A DNA stretch of 64,000 nucleotides, from NCBI RefSeq assembly GCF_015710975.1, contig NZ_CP049783.1, positions 2,291,501 to 2,355,500 of the forward strand. Reading direction: 5' to 3'. The notes under the pieces were generated by a model that did not search any database, was not told the origin of the DNA, and saw only the letters and a list, made by a program, of their open reading frames with translations. Of this stretch, positions 1-8,484 are shown piece by piece. This DNA is from Paenibacillus polymyxa. GTDB taxonomy: Bacteria; Bacillota; Bacilli; Paenibacillales; Paenibacillaceae. Positions within the stretch are counted from its first letter, which is position 1. Every line of letters begins with the position of its first letter. Made by a program: the position numbers and the translations under genes.

Positions 1-773
1 AAAATATCCTTTGGATCATAGGCCTGGAAAGCCTGCAGTACAGCAGGATGATCTACGCCGTGCATGGTGGTGTAATGGATCAGTGTCTCCAACGACCGGG
101 CATCCTCCAGCTTCATCGTGCAGAACATATCCAACCAGCGTTGCCACAACTGCAGCGGCGGGCTGTCTAGTTGAATACCATGCTCGTCTAACACGTTAGA
201 CCAATCCCACAGCCATAACCCGTGCAAGGCAAGCATGTTTTCTATATAGGTAGGTAGACTTTCTGCAAGCAGCGTGAACTGGTCCAACTCATGCTCATAA
301 CAGAACACTGCTGGCTCTGTTGCGGATGTCGCTCTATCAAGCAGGATCGGATCACCAGCACCGTTATAGTTCAAAATAAGATATCGTTGTTCGTCCGCTG
401 CTGAGTCGGTATCTTCTCCATAGGATGTAAAATAGCCAATATCCTCATAATTCCAGCCAAATTCTCCTGTAATATCGTCAAGGTTAGTCGGTTCTTGTTC
501 AAGGTCATGGCTGCCTTCATATGAATACTCTGATTCATCGGCTACAATACAGTGTTGAGGGAGGCACCATAGCAAATGTAAGCTGCCACACCGCTTTAAT
601 AATTCAGACAGGGAGGCAGGCAAAGTGACCTGGAGCCGTTCCTCCAGCTCAGTCAGTTCCTCTTCGGAAATCCCCTTCGTGCATTGGTATGCCACGTCAG
701 GCATTCCACCTTGTCTCAGACGATCAGCGATTTCTCCGAGCTTTTCTAAGATATGTGCAAAATGTACTGTCAT
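1..773 (-). CDS. SMI1/KNR4 (SUKH)-like protein, 3' end cut by the window
   Basis: The minus strand is open from an ATG at 773-771 to the window edge (257 codons, no stop), so the C-terminus is missing. A strong ribosome site (AAAAGGAGG) precedes the ATG. The N-terminus has the SUKH pattern: ISEEELTELEERL, then LPASLSELLKRCG, then a hydrophobic strand, and an acidic middle (EQEPTNLDD). SUKH proteins are mostly cytosolic immunity proteins against contact-dependent or secreted toxins; that role is inferred from family. It lies 17 bp downstream of a second SUKH-like gene on the same strand, so the two are probably co-transcribed. The exact subfamily is not certain. Confidence 0.75.
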   Translation of the reverse strand, partial: MTVHFAHILEKLGEIADRLRQGGMPDVAYQCTKGISEEELTELEERLQVTLPASLSELLKRCGSLHLLWCLPQHCIVADESEYSYEGSHDLEQEPTNLDDITGEFGWNYEDIGYFTSYGEDTDSAADEQRYLILNYNGAGDPILLDRATSATEPAVFCYEHELDQFTLLAESLPTYIENMLALHGLWLWDWSNVLDEHGIQLDSPPLQLWQRWLDMFCTMKLEDARSLETLIHYTTMHGVDHPAVLQAFQAYDPKDI

Positions 774-790
774 TTGTATTCGTCCTCCTT

Positions 791-1567
791 TTACTCTACA
801 ACCTGGCAATGTTCTTTTTGCAGGAATGATAGAACTTCATCATGAAGTGCTATCGCTTTAGGTTCATAAATGATCGCCACTTCGCGTCCATATGCATAAT
901 TGAAAAGTACGTATCCGCCAAGAGACTGAAGAAAAGCCAAGCAGATATGCTCGTTTTCAATCCATAGATTTGAGTCAAAATGCTGTTTAAAACGCTGAGC
1001 CAATAACTGTATAGATGCTGGAGCTACTTGCAAGGCTTGATCGTTCGGATTGGCTGAACCGTAAGCTTCCGCCGTCTCCGGTGGATTAAATTGTAGAAAT
1101 GTTGCAACTCTATCCAGACTGACAGGCTCGAAATAACGGGGGAATGGCTCTGTTTTTCCGAATTCATCCCGTAGTATATGCTCCAGCGTATCTGTAAATG
1201 GGGTTTGAACATCTAATGGCTTCATAGTAATGACCTCGGAATGTCGCGGTAGCCAAAGCAAGCCTTCGAGCTGAGGATGCACCGCTAGGAAATCACCATC
1301 TATGGAGCTGCTGATGACCACGCACTCGCCCAGCTGTTGCGCGGTAATCGGACAGTTATCATCATGCGTCCACAGTTCGTAATCCGCATAGGCTTGCAAT
1401 AGTAGAGGATCAGGTCGTTCAATCACCAGCAGACCGCAATAGGTACCTGGCCCGTATTGGGTGAGAAATGAAGCATAGGGAATTGGTAAAGTTATGCCAT
1501 AGGTATGTTCGAAATTTGTCAGTTCATCGGCAGCTACTGGCGTGTGTTGTGTGGAAACCCAATACAT
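791..1567 (-). CDS. SMI1/KNR4 (SUKH) family protein
   Basis: A 258-residue soluble protein without signal peptide or membrane segment. Residues 15-45 carry the SUKH signature: a LTNFEHTYGITLP helix-turn, then Y..FL..YGPGTYCG, the usual start of SMI1/KNR4 domains. The protein is acidic. SUKH domains act as immunity or partner-binding modules in polymorphic toxin systems (family knowledge); the specific toxin is unknown. It is followed on the same strand by another SUKH-like gene. The ATG at 1567 is preceded by GCAGGTG. The region beyond residue 150 matches nothing I recognise and may be a second domain. Confidence 0.8.
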   Translation of the reverse strand: MYWVSTQHTPVAADELTNFEHTYGITLPIPYASFLTQYGPGTYCGLLVIERPDPLLLQAYADYELWTHDDNCPITAQQLGECVVISSSIDGDFLAVHPQLEGLLWLPRHSEVITMKPLDVQTPFTDTLEHILRDEFGKTEPFPRYFEPVSLDRVATFLQFNPPETAEAYGSANPNDQALQVAPASIQLLAQRFKQHFDSNLWIENEHICLAFLQSLGGYVLFNYAYGREVAIIYEPKAIALHDEVLSFLQKEHCQVVE

Positions 1568-1725
1568 GTAGAATACACCTGCTTTCTGGCACTCTATCTA
1601 TAGGGATGGAGTCCAAATGTAAATGAGAGATATGCTATAATCAGGAAATAAAATAGTTAAATATTAGTCTATCTCAATTATGTAAGAACTACAATTTGTG
1701 AGGGTACGAAAGGGGAACACATCGT

Positions 1726-3360
1726 ATGACATCGGGGGTACAGGCCTACATAGATCCAATTTTTGAAGAGATTGACCAGAGATACGCTTCTGAGCAAAAG
1801 CGCATCGCGGAATTCAAGAACAAAAGCGTCCTTCACGAAGGGATTCATGAATACTTAAAAGTTACCTGTAAGAGAGATGGGGTATGGGTCGATACCTACG
1901 AACCGTTTGATTGGGATCATCGTAGACCAGACACAAAAATTCCTGGTTTTACGGAGGAAGTGACGCTCCAGCAGGTGCAGGATAAATGGATGCCAGTGTT
2001 CAAAGAACGGATAGCGGCTCTGTATAAATCGGAAGAATTTGGTCCTATGTTTTTTCGTTATCGGCTGGAATTTCATCTGGAGGTGGTCTTTGAGAATAAG
2101 GCCAATCATTTTAAATTCTCGCTCCTGAACGAAGATAAGCGGCAGCACCTGTTAGCCTCTATTGAACGGTTTGTGGAGCAGAAGCTCAATCCTGCCAGTA
2201 GAGCTATGCCAAAGGAAGAGGACGATTTTTTCTTAGTAAGGCACTTGCTTGATCCTCATTTGTACCCTGTAGACGCCCAGCGGGTGAATGAACTGCTGAA
2301 TCGAATGGATGCAAAAGTGCAGGTCAGCCGCAAGCGAGAAGAAGCATGGAGGCATCAGCTGAGCAGAGGCTTAATGCATTGGGCTGAAGATGAATTTTTG
2401 GCTAAGTATACAGATCAGGGAAAAAGTTACGGGCTTGATTATACGGTGAGACCCGATATTCTTCCTTCAGATATTCCCGCCCCGGTTATGGAGATGTTCC
2501 TGCTGACCGCGATGCGAGTGGGTCTGACCGATGCCGATGCACGGCAGAAGTATTTGGAGATTGCTGCACAATTGGGTTCAGAGCAGGCTGTTCAGTGGCT
2601 TAAGAGCGGATCAGGCAGCATTCCAGCGTCATATACAAGCGAGCGTGTCACCTGCCAAGCGAATGATATTTTGCAAACACTAGAGGTTCAGATTCGTTCT
2701 GAGGAAGAAGAGAGCTACAGAGAAGCACTCATATATCTATGTGATATATTACGGAAAGGCTTTACTAAGGAATATGGGATGAAGTTTAAAAGCAAAGTGA
2801 AAAACTATCTACCCGTACCCAAGTTGGCCAAATCTGCATTACATCGTTTCTTTGCCAATGCACTTGAATACCCTTCGCTGCTTCCGTTGCTGGCGGAATA
2901 TGCCGAGAACGTGATGGAAGAATTCAAGTGGTACAACGATGTAGAGCCGGGGGAGAAGTCGGCGATGCCAGGAACCTATGCGGTGATGGGATTAGGACTT
3001 AAAGGAACGGAGTATTTTTCGCTGGTAAATCGTTATATGAAGCTGGTAGACAGTGAACATCAGTCGGTACAGGACGGTTACGCCGCTGTATTTGCTGAGG
3101 CGCATGGACTGACACCGGATACGATCCCCGTTTGGGCGAGGATTCTTTTGGCAGGTAATGATTCCGCCAAACCACTAAAATCGGCTGGCATTGAAAGTGT
3201 AGAGCAGGCACAGGCGTTAGTAGATGTGCTTCTACAACTGGAAGACTACGAACAAGAGATGCTCGTTTATCGTATATGGGGTGGCGCGAAGAAACTAAAA
3301 AACAGCCTGAAGCAGGCTGTCCCTGAGGTAAAAGAGTTACTGGAGCCGCTTATTCCATAA
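1726..3360 (+). CDS. Hypothetical 544-residue soluble protein
   Basis: I do not recognise this family with confidence; it may belong to one of the DUF families found beside immunity genes in Paenibacillus and Bacillus. It has no signal peptide and no membrane helix. It is rich in charged helices (for example FKERIAALYKSEEF and RSEEEESYREALIYL) and the C-terminal half looks all-alpha. The start is the ATG at 1726, with GAAAGGGG upstream. It stands alone on the plus strand between minus-strand genes, and its stop overlaps the 3' end of the small broken gene by 11 bp. Function cannot be assigned; the location suggests a toxin or immunity accessory role. Confidence 0.7.
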   Translation: MTSGVQAYIDPIFEEIDQRYASEQKRIAEFKNKSVLHEGIHEYLKVTCKRDGVWVDTYEPFDWDHRRPDTKIPGFTEEVTLQQVQDKWMPVFKERIAALYKSEEFGPMFFRYRLEFHLEVVFENKANHFKFSLLNEDKRQHLLASIERFVEQKLNPASRAMPKEEDDFFLVRHLLDPHLYPVDAQRVNELLNRMDAKVQVSRKREEAWRHQLSRGLMHWAEDEFLAKYTDQGKSYGLDYTVRPDILPSDIPAPVMEMFLLTAMRVGLTDADARQKYLEIAAQLGSEQAVQWLKSGSGSIPASYTSERVTCQANDILQTLEVQIRSEEEESYREALIYLCDILRKGFTKEYGMKFKSKVKNYLPVPKLAKSALHRFFANALEYPSLLPLLAEYAENVMEEFKWYNDVEPGEKSAMPGTYAVMGLGLKGTEYFSLVNRYMKLVDSEHQSVQDGYAAVFAEAHGLTPDTIPVWARILLAGNDSAKPLKSAGIESVEQAQALVDVLLQLEDYEQEMLVYRIWGGAKKLKNSLKQAVPEVKELLEPLIP

Positions 3361-3546
3361 AAGCATCGTATTCTTGATCATATCGCAGTCCCTGCGCAAT
3401 GTGTTGAATATCTGGCTCGCTTCCACTGCGGCGTAGCACTTCAATAACATCCTGTACAGTCGCTATTTCCAGCCAAGATTGCACGTGATGGTCTGGGAAA
3501 CGGCCTGGATCAGTGCTTCTAGGCTGTCAAAAGTTTGTATACTCAT
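3350..3546 (-). pseudogene. Small frameshifted gene (about 65 residues when repaired)
   Basis: The ATG at 3546-3544 overlaps the stop of the upstream zinc-ribbon gene (ATGA), the usual sign of translational coupling. The first frame gives MSIQTFDSLEALIQAVSQT and then stops after 27 codons. The +2 frame continues as DHHVQSWLEIATVQDVIEVL and runs to a TAA at 3352-3350, ending QEYDAFME. The total length of 197 bp is one short of 66 codons. One missing base near 3483-3490 would explain both halves. It is either a recent inactivation or a sequencing error. The repaired product would be a small acidic helical protein of unknown role. Confidence 0.6.
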
Positions 3547-4187
3547 GTTTGGTAATGCTCTCCCTTAGACGCTTGTTTATGCTGTAGCTTTTGTAATATT
3601 TTTAAAATGGCCTGGCGATTTTTGGCATCCTTAATGTATTTGGGAATGGAATGGGAAGCCGTACGCATCATACCGGATGAGGGTTTTTCTCGCAACTCGG
3701 CAGAGATATAGGAGAGCAGGTAATTCAGGTGTATCCGGTTAAGAGCCCAGACTGGTTTCCCCCGATAGTAATCAAGGAAGTACAGCTGGAGCTGGAAAAT
3801 AGGATCTTTTCCATTTTGGATCACGTCCGTATGCCATTCACGTGACTGCATACGATGCACCGGAACCTGATTACGTGTTTCGCAATGCGGACAGTGTATA
3901 TTTGTATTTTTGTGAGTAACCGTTCGGTCATCATGAATTTCGATATTAAAATATCGTTCACAATGGCTGCATACGCTGCGTGCATAGAATTTATACGATT
4001 CTGGCTGCTGAAATGTGTAGTAACAATGAGAGCAACGAACAACGTAATAACAGTCTTCCTTTGATTTGGAAATAGAAGCTTGACTCTGACAGCGAGGGCA
4101 GTGGACAGCTACCTGTTCTCCCCTCCAGATCACGGCGGCAAAGTCATATTTATATCCATATTCATCTTTGAAGCGTTTTTGCTCCAT
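3543..4187 (-). CDS. Zinc-ribbon protein of unknown function
   Basis: A 214-residue cytosolic protein with two four-cysteine zinc ribbons in its first half: CPRC with CSHC, then CSHC with CPHC. The second half is basic and helical (IPKYIKDAKNRQAILKIL). The start chosen is the ATG at 4187 because an AAAAGGAGG site lies just upstream; a longer reading from 4238 has no ribosome site. The zinc ribbons suggest nucleic-acid or protein binding, but no catalytic domain is visible. The stop overlaps the start of the small broken gene downstream. Function unknown. Confidence 0.75.
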   Translation of the reverse strand: MEQKRFKDEYGYKYDFAAVIWRGEQVAVHCPRCQSQASISKSKEDCYYVVRCSHCYYTFQQPESYKFYARSVCSHCERYFNIEIHDDRTVTHKNTNIHCPHCETRNQVPVHRMQSREWHTDVIQNGKDPIFQLQLYFLDYYRGKPVWALNRIHLNYLLSYISAELREKPSSGMMRTASHSIPKYIKDAKNRQAILKILQKLQHKQASKGEHYQT

Positions 4188-4261
4188 GTTCGTTCCTCCT
4201 TTTCGGAAAGAGCGTAAAAACGTACTTTTTATTATCATATGTTATAATATTCCTTAACAAC

Positions 4262-4456
4262 AGAATGGCTTAGATGGGCGGTCGGCTAGTTTCCTGTGAA
4301 GGAGGTGAGGGTCCTGATTCTTTCCTTCCATAAAAAGAAATAGACCGCCCGTGGTAGGAACCGGTCTATTTCATGTACCGTAAACTTGCAGCCACCGCCC
4401 TTAAAAGCGGCTGTTGCCAAAGAGTGGGGATGTTGACGCATCTTCACTCTTTTTTA
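4262..4456 (+). ncRNA. Structured RNA resembling the remains of a type I toxin locus
   Basis: This stretch has the layout of Bacillales holin-like type I toxin loci. A strong ribosome site (GAAGGAGGTGAGG, 4298-4310) is followed by an open frame of only about a dozen codons ending in lysines and TAG (VLILSFHKKK, stop at 4340-4342). A stem-loop AAATAGACCG/CGGTCTATTT (4338-4347 with 4362-4371) overlaps that stop. A second GC hairpin lies at 4389-4413, and a terminator hairpin is at 4422-4449. GGGCGGTC at 4276-4283 is exactly complementary to GACCGCCC at 4343-4350, a possible 5'-3' mRNA pairing as known for type I toxins. The hydrophobic toxin segment is absent, so this is probably a deleted relic or a regulatory RNA. 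Confidence 0.5.
4422..4455 (+). terminator. Intrinsic terminator of the structured RNA
   Basis: The stem GAGTGGGGATG pairs with CATCTTCACTC (two G-U pairs), with a six-base loop, and is followed by six T. Confidence 0.75.
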
Positions 4457-4554
4457 GAATATACATCTTATTCCCATTTTAACACTTGAAAAGGGCCTTT
4501 TCAATGTGCCGAAGCGTGGAAATAGGATTACGTAGTGCAAAGGAGAATGGGTAT

Positions 4555-5094
4555 ATGAGCATTTTTACAGGTTTGCAGCGTCCGCAATTCCAGGCCTACT
4601 ATGATAAGGAATTTCTTATAGAGCATCGTTTTGAAAACGGTCGAGGGTTTCCGCCTTCCTATATAGATTACGTCAAGACTCTTGGCTACGGGCGGTTATG
4701 TGGCGTATGGAACATCCATATTCCTCTCGGGGATCATCCGGATTCATGGCTTCATCGTTACCATGACTGGCGAGCTTGGTTTGATGATGTACTGGAATCG
4801 GAGGAGGTCTTACAAGAAGCGGCGTTGGAGCCAGATGGTTTCCCGCAATTATTGGAACATGCCGTTCCCTTCGCTTCCAGTGAAGAGGATGACCTGCTGG
4901 TCTGGGATATTCAATCGCCTGATAAACGGGGGGAATTCCCGATTTATGCTTTGAATCTGCGCACATTGGGCAACTTTCGATATGCAGCCCCGGATTTGTA
5001 TAGCTTCGTCGAAGCGCTGCTGGATGGGGAGCGTGTAAAGTCGATTTTGGGAACACATCGTACACCATTCCCTTATACATTTGTACCCTTTTAG
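4555..5094 (+). CDS. SMI1/KNR4 (SUKH) family protein
   Basis: A 179-residue soluble protein with the SUKH signature: FENGRGFPPSYIDYVKTLGYGRLCG near the N-terminus (residues about 25-50), then an acidic block SSEEDDLLVWD and a C-terminal YSFVEALLDGE helix, all typical of single-domain SMI1/KNR4 immunity proteins. The ATG at 4555 was chosen because AAAGGAG lies at 4539-4545; a longer frame from 4486 runs back into the RNA terminator region and lacks a ribosome site. It is a single-gene unit ending at a bidirectional terminator shared with the opposing operon. The toxin it might neutralise is not visible. Confidence 0.8.
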   Translation: MSIFTGLQRPQFQAYYDKEFLIEHRFENGRGFPPSYIDYVKTLGYGRLCGVWNIHIPLGDHPDSWLHRYHDWRAWFDDVLESEEVLQEAALEPDGFPQLLEHAVPFASSEEDDLLVWDIQSPDKRGEFPIYALNLRTLGNFRYAAPDLYSFVEALLDGERVKSILGTHRTPFPYTFVPF

Positions 5095-5100
5095 ATCGTT

Positions 5101-5142
5101 AAAGAGCCACCCTAGTTTTCGAAGTCTAAGGTGGCTCTTTGC
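5101..5142. terminator. Bidirectional terminator between convergent immunity-type genes
   Basis: The arms AAAGAGCCACC and GGTGGCTCTTT flank an 18-base loop. The A and T tracts at both ends let it serve the plus-strand SUKH gene and the minus-strand operon. Confidence 0.8.
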
Positions 5143-5161
5143 GTTGCTATTCTTCTAGCTT

Positions 5162-5596
5162 TTATGTTTGGGCTAAATATTGCTGTACCAGTTCATATCC
5201 AGCCACGCCCATTACAGGATATTGATTATATTCTTTTAGTTCCAGGTTGCGTACATATTCATCTCCGTAATACAGATGGCCCGCGCAATTAAAATATTTT
5301 AGCTGCTGTTGTTCCTCAGATAGAGGGCGATGATCGATAATGGGCCATACCCCCTTTGTCAGATTTTGGGTGGCAGTGAATATAACCTCGAACCTGCCCC
5401 GGTAATCTGTGAATGAGAGATATGTAGCTTCACCCTCGTACGCTGGATTCTGACCTATGGATAGAACACCAAAGGAGAACGCTTTTTTGAATCGACCATA
5501 CAGCGCGCAGATCACCTGACATACCGCAAATCGGCCGTCATGCATGGGGATAACAAAAATATCGCCTTCCTGATGTTTGATTCTTTTGAATACCAT
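5162..5596 (-). CDS. Imm26-type immunity protein
   Basis: A 144-residue cytosolic protein. The opening KRIKHQEGDIFVIPMHDGRF followed by AVCQVI is the pattern I associate with the Imm26 family (immunity protein 26, originally predicted from polymorphic toxin loci). A mostly beta fold follows, with FEVIFTATQNL and a tyrosine-rich C-terminus. It is the last gene of the seven-gene minus-strand operon, two bases after the preceding stop, and ends just before the bidirectional terminator. The family assignment is fairly strong; its target is unknown. Confidence 0.75.
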   Translation of the reverse strand: MVFKRIKHQEGDIFVIPMHDGRFAVCQVICALYGRFKKAFSFGVLSIGQNPAYEGEATYLSFTDYRGRFEVIFTATQNLTKGVWPIIDHRPLSEEQQQLKYFNCAGHLYYGDEYVRNLELKEYNQYPVMGVAGYELVQQYLAQT

Positions 5597-5598
5597 CG

Positions 5599-6159
5599 TC
5601 AGGCCAGCTCTTCCTGAAGAATCTCAGTTTTTAGACCTTTAGCGCTGGTAATTGTAATGCTAATCGCATCAAAACCGTTTCGCTTGGCCTCTTCAAAATC
5701 ACACCGTTCGCCGCTGATCAGCTCCAGCTGCCCGTTCTCATCCACATCATCTGCAAATTCGTCATCCCAATCAACATTATAAAAAGCAGTCACGGTCACC
5801 TCAAAGGTATCTTCACCATCATCGTCCAGATAAGGCAGCAGGGGGGTGCGATTGTTCTGCTGTTCCTCCGTATATACTTCACACAGCAGTGCATCGTAGC
5901 CATGGCGGGTTCCATCAAAAATGACGATCTGCTCACCTGTGACCACATCTTCTGCAATAATGAGCTGGGGTGCAAACTCCGTTACAGCAATCAGCTCATC
6001 CATGAATTCTCCATAATAAAAAATGTGGAATTTCGTATTTCCGGCCTGTGAACGGAGCTTACCTGTCCATTCCTGCTCGACCCATGCCTCCGGGTTTTCG
6101 GGCACAACCCAACCATCCAAATAAGCGGGTCCTAATTTAACATGATGTGTTTCTGTCAT
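5599..6159 (-). CDS. Hypothetical acidic protein
   Basis: A 186-residue protein of no family I recognise. It is strongly acidic, with a DDDGEDTFEVTVTAF stretch and a DWDDEFADDVDENG stretch (residues about 110-140). It has no signal peptide or membrane helix and is predicted mostly beta. A GAAAGGAAGG ribosome site precedes the ATG. It is the sixth gene of the operon, two bases from the Imm26-like gene. Small size, acidity and position fit an immunity protein, which is inference. Confidence 0.7.
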   Translation of the reverse strand: MTETHHVKLGPAYLDGWVVPENPEAWVEQEWTGKLRSQAGNTKFHIFYYGEFMDELIAVTEFAPQLIIAEDVVTGEQIVIFDGTRHGYDALLCEVYTEEQQNNRTPLLPYLDDDGEDTFEVTVTAFYNVDWDDEFADDVDENGQLELISGERCDFEEAKRNGFDAISITITSAKGLKTEILQEELA

Positions 6160-6187
6160 CCGTAGCGCCTTCCTTTCTTTTCATTCA

Positions 6188-6817
6188 TTATGACATGGAC
6201 AGGGTCACGATTTTGTTGTCCTCGTCAACATCTACCTTCACGTTCACTCCCAGCTTGTCCTTAAACAGCTTACTGATATTGATATAGTTATCCTTTACCG
6301 CACGGCTTGAATTACCAGTGGTGCGAGTCATCCCAGCGGTGATGATGGAGCGAACATAGGTTTTGTCGAGCTTGGCTTCAGGATTGTAAGTATAAATAAC
6401 CTGCTCTTGTTGATTGTAATAATGGGTTAACTCCGTATAGTCGTTGGCGTTCTCATACTGTTTTTCCTCACGCACATAATCGGGATGGTCCATGGTGTAG
6501 TGGATTCCCCCGTCCAGAAAAGGATTTTCTTTGGAGGGCTTGAGTTCATACTGTCCATAGGCTAGTTGAAACAGATACTCTATGCCTGAGCCCTCTGCCT
6601 GATAGTAGAGCTGACGATGGTCCCCATTTTTATCTATTGCGGTATAGCTGCTGATTAAAGGCCAGGCATCGTACTTTTTACCCTTTACCTCAACGGCAAC
6701 CTTATAATGTACGAGCACCTTTTCATTTTGGAATAACCCAAAGCTGCTCATAATGAAATACGCAGGCACACATATAATTCCGATAATCAATATGAATATA
6801 AATATTCTTACACGCAT
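6188..6817 (-). CDS. Hypothetical membrane-anchored protein
   Basis: A 209-residue protein with one N-terminal hydrophobic segment (residues 4-27, FIFILIIGIICVPAYFIM) and no lipobox cysteine, so it is probably anchored with the rest outside. The exposed part has charged beta strands and a C-terminal segment VKVDVDEDNKIVTLSMS. No family was recognised. It is the only membrane protein in the seven-gene operon and lies 29 bp downstream of the HEAT-repeat gene. A role as an extracytoplasmic immunity protein is possible but only inferred from context. Confidence 0.65.
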   Translation of the reverse strand: MRVRIFIFILIIGIICVPAYFIMSSFGLFQNEKVLVHYKVAVEVKGKKYDAWPLISSYTAIDKNGDHRQLYYQAEGSGIEYLFQLAYGQYELKPSKENPFLDGGIHYTMDHPDYVREEKQYENANDYTELTHYYNQQEQVIYTYNPEAKLDKTYVRSIITAGMTRTTGNSSRAVKDNYINISKLFKDKLGVNVKVDVDEDNKIVTLSMS

Positions 6818-6846
6818 GAGTAGAGTAATTCTCCTTTGGTTGTCGA

Positions 6847-7353
6847 TTATGTGGACAGCTCTCGTTGGGCAGAAGCGCCGAATTCCTCATGTTGCAATAA
6901 TTGCTTCAGCGCATGTTGTGCAAAAGGGTTGGCTTTATGTGCGCGAAGCAGTGCAAAAGCGGCCCCCTTGACTAAGATATATGTATCACTGCAGATTATG
7001 TCCAAAGCTAAACGTAGCTCTGCTTCTGAACAAGGCATCCATGCCAAAGTTTGTAAAGCTGCGTTTTGCACATCATCATCTTCATCAGGCTTGCACAGCA
7101 GCTCGCGAATTCCTCGCATGATCATCGGCTGCTGGCTCTGATCTGCATATAGTCCGATGACCTTCAGCGCTTCTATACGAAGCAGATCCTCCTCGGATGA
7201 TTGCTGCGCAAGCTGCAAAAGTAATGCGGTGGTGTCCTCCACAGGCTGGGGGATCGCTGTTAATTCGCGTAGTGATACCAATCGATCTTCATACGATAGT
7301 GTAGGGAAAATAGATAAAAATGTCTTTCCCTCATCATCGGTTTGTATGGACAT
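6847..7353 (-). CDS. HEAT-repeat protein
   Basis: A 168-residue soluble protein made of paired helices with the HEAT/armadillo pattern: LRIEALKVIGLYAD, DVQNAALQTLAWM, LVKGAAFALLRAHKANPFAQHALKQLL. About three to four repeats are visible across residues 50-165. HEAT-repeat proteins are binding scaffolds. Short ones of this kind are common among immunity genes (family knowledge). GGAGGGT stands directly before the ATG. It is the fourth gene of the minus-strand operon. Confidence 0.7.
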   Translation of the reverse strand: MSIQTDDEGKTFLSIFPTLSYEDRLVSLRELTAIPQPVEDTTALLLQLAQQSSEEDLLRIEALKVIGLYADQSQQPMIMRGIRELLCKPDEDDDVQNAALQTLAWMPCSEAELRLALDIICSDTYILVKGAAFALLRAHKANPFAQHALKQLLQHEEFGASAQRELST

Positions 7354-7397
7354 ATACCCTCCTTATTTCTTAGCCAGATTACTTTTGGCATTGTGTA

Positions 7398-7808
7398 TTA
7401 CCTACTCTTATGTCTGTAGTTCGATAAAGCCTCTTCCGTTCCGCCCCCCTCCAGCAGCACCATAATCGCATAGGAGATTGTATCAATCCAATCGTCAAGG
7501 GTACTAATCTGCTCTGCGGTCAGCAGGTGATTCCGTTGCAGCATACTATCAGGATACAACGCCCATGCCCGTGTATATTGGCAAATTCCCCACAGAGCGG
7601 CTATAAGCTCCCGTTCTACGGACGGTTTCTCCAACTCATCTGCCAGAACTTCAATGATAGTCATGAGCTCATGAAAATTATCCTCGATCAGTTCGCCTTG
7701 AAAGGGACGAAGCATCCCTAAAAATCCGCTTCGCATTTTGGGATGCTCCAGATCATCATGAATAAAAGAATGACAGTGCAACAGCTCACGGGCTTCTTGT
7801 TTATTCAT
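7398..7808 (-). CDS. Hypothetical helical protein
   Basis: A 136-residue, mostly alpha-helical acidic protein of no recognised family. Visible features are an N-terminal LLHCHSFIHDDLEHPK segment and a long helix YAIMVLLEGGG near the end. The start is the ATG at 7808, inside the stop of the preceding gene (ATGAATAA, 8-bp overlap), implying translational coupling; a longer frame from 7904 lies wholly within the upstream gene. It is the third gene of the operon. Function unknown. Confidence 0.65.
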   Translation of the reverse strand: MNKQEARELLHCHSFIHDDLEHPKMRSGFLGMLRPFQGELIEDNFHELMTIIEVLADELEKPSVERELIAALWGICQYTRAWALYPDSMLQRNHLLTAEQISTLDDWIDTISYAIMVLLEGGGTEEALSNYRHKSR

Positions 7809-8445
7809 GAAGTTCCGTAATCTCTGCACGGATACCTCTGCACAGAAAGCTGCCTGACAGCCCTGACAAGGCATCGATGTCAACGACCATGTCAGCTTCT
7901 TCATAGCGGAAATCGAGCTGCAAGATGATATTTTCTGTTTCTACAGGGGTTAATACATGCTCTTTGGTCTCCAGAAATGTAAAGGTCACTGCATAGCGTG
8001 GAATGTCCTGGACTGGAGCTTCAGGGATCACTGGTGCCTCAGCCGAAGGTTCCAGATCCGGTGATTTAGGAACCAGCACGCTAGCGGGGGATAGCTCAAT
8101 TGTCAGTGTAATCTGGTCTTTCGTCATATTGGCAGCCGTGATTCGGTCATAGTGGAAAGGTGGGAAATAGCCGAGCTTTTCGACAATGCTGTCTGCACCT
8201 TGAATAGAAACGGTTGGAGAGAAAGCCAGTTCCAGTCCGATAGACCCTGTCAGTTGGTCTTCATATTCTGGATTGATACGGATATGGACCTTTTCCGGCT
8301 CTACCTTCAACATCGTACCTATAAAATACTGTTTGCCATGGATCAGAACAACATCATGCGGAACGAACGGTAGAGCTCCTCCCGCTTGATAATGAATGAG
8401 ATATTCGTTTTCTTTTTTTTCAGCCTTTTGAACTTGAATTTGCAT
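7801..8445 (-). CDS. Hypothetical two-domain protein
   Basis: A 214-residue soluble protein. The N-terminal half (1-120) is beta-rich (HDVVLIHGKQYFIGTML). A proline-rich linker follows at about 128-148 (SPDLEPSAEAPVIPEAP). The C-terminal half carries YAVTFTFLETKEHVL and ends LCRGIRAEITELHE. No known family was recognised. The stop overlaps the start of the next gene. The ATG at 8445 has AGGAGG upstream. It is the second gene of the minus-strand operon. Confidence 0.65.
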   Translation of the reverse strand: MQIQVQKAEKKENEYLIHYQAGGALPFVPHDVVLIHGKQYFIGTMLKVEPEKVHIRINPEYEDQLTGSIGLELAFSPTVSIQGADSIVEKLGYFPPFHYDRITAANMTKDQITLTIELSPASVLVPKSPDLEPSAEAPVIPEAPVQDIPRYAVTFTFLETKEHVLTPVETENIILQLDFRYEEADMVVDIDALSGLSGSFLCRGIRAEITELHE

Positions 8446-8484
8446 AAATTGCAGCCTCCTAGGGTTAATGCGATGACGGATTGT

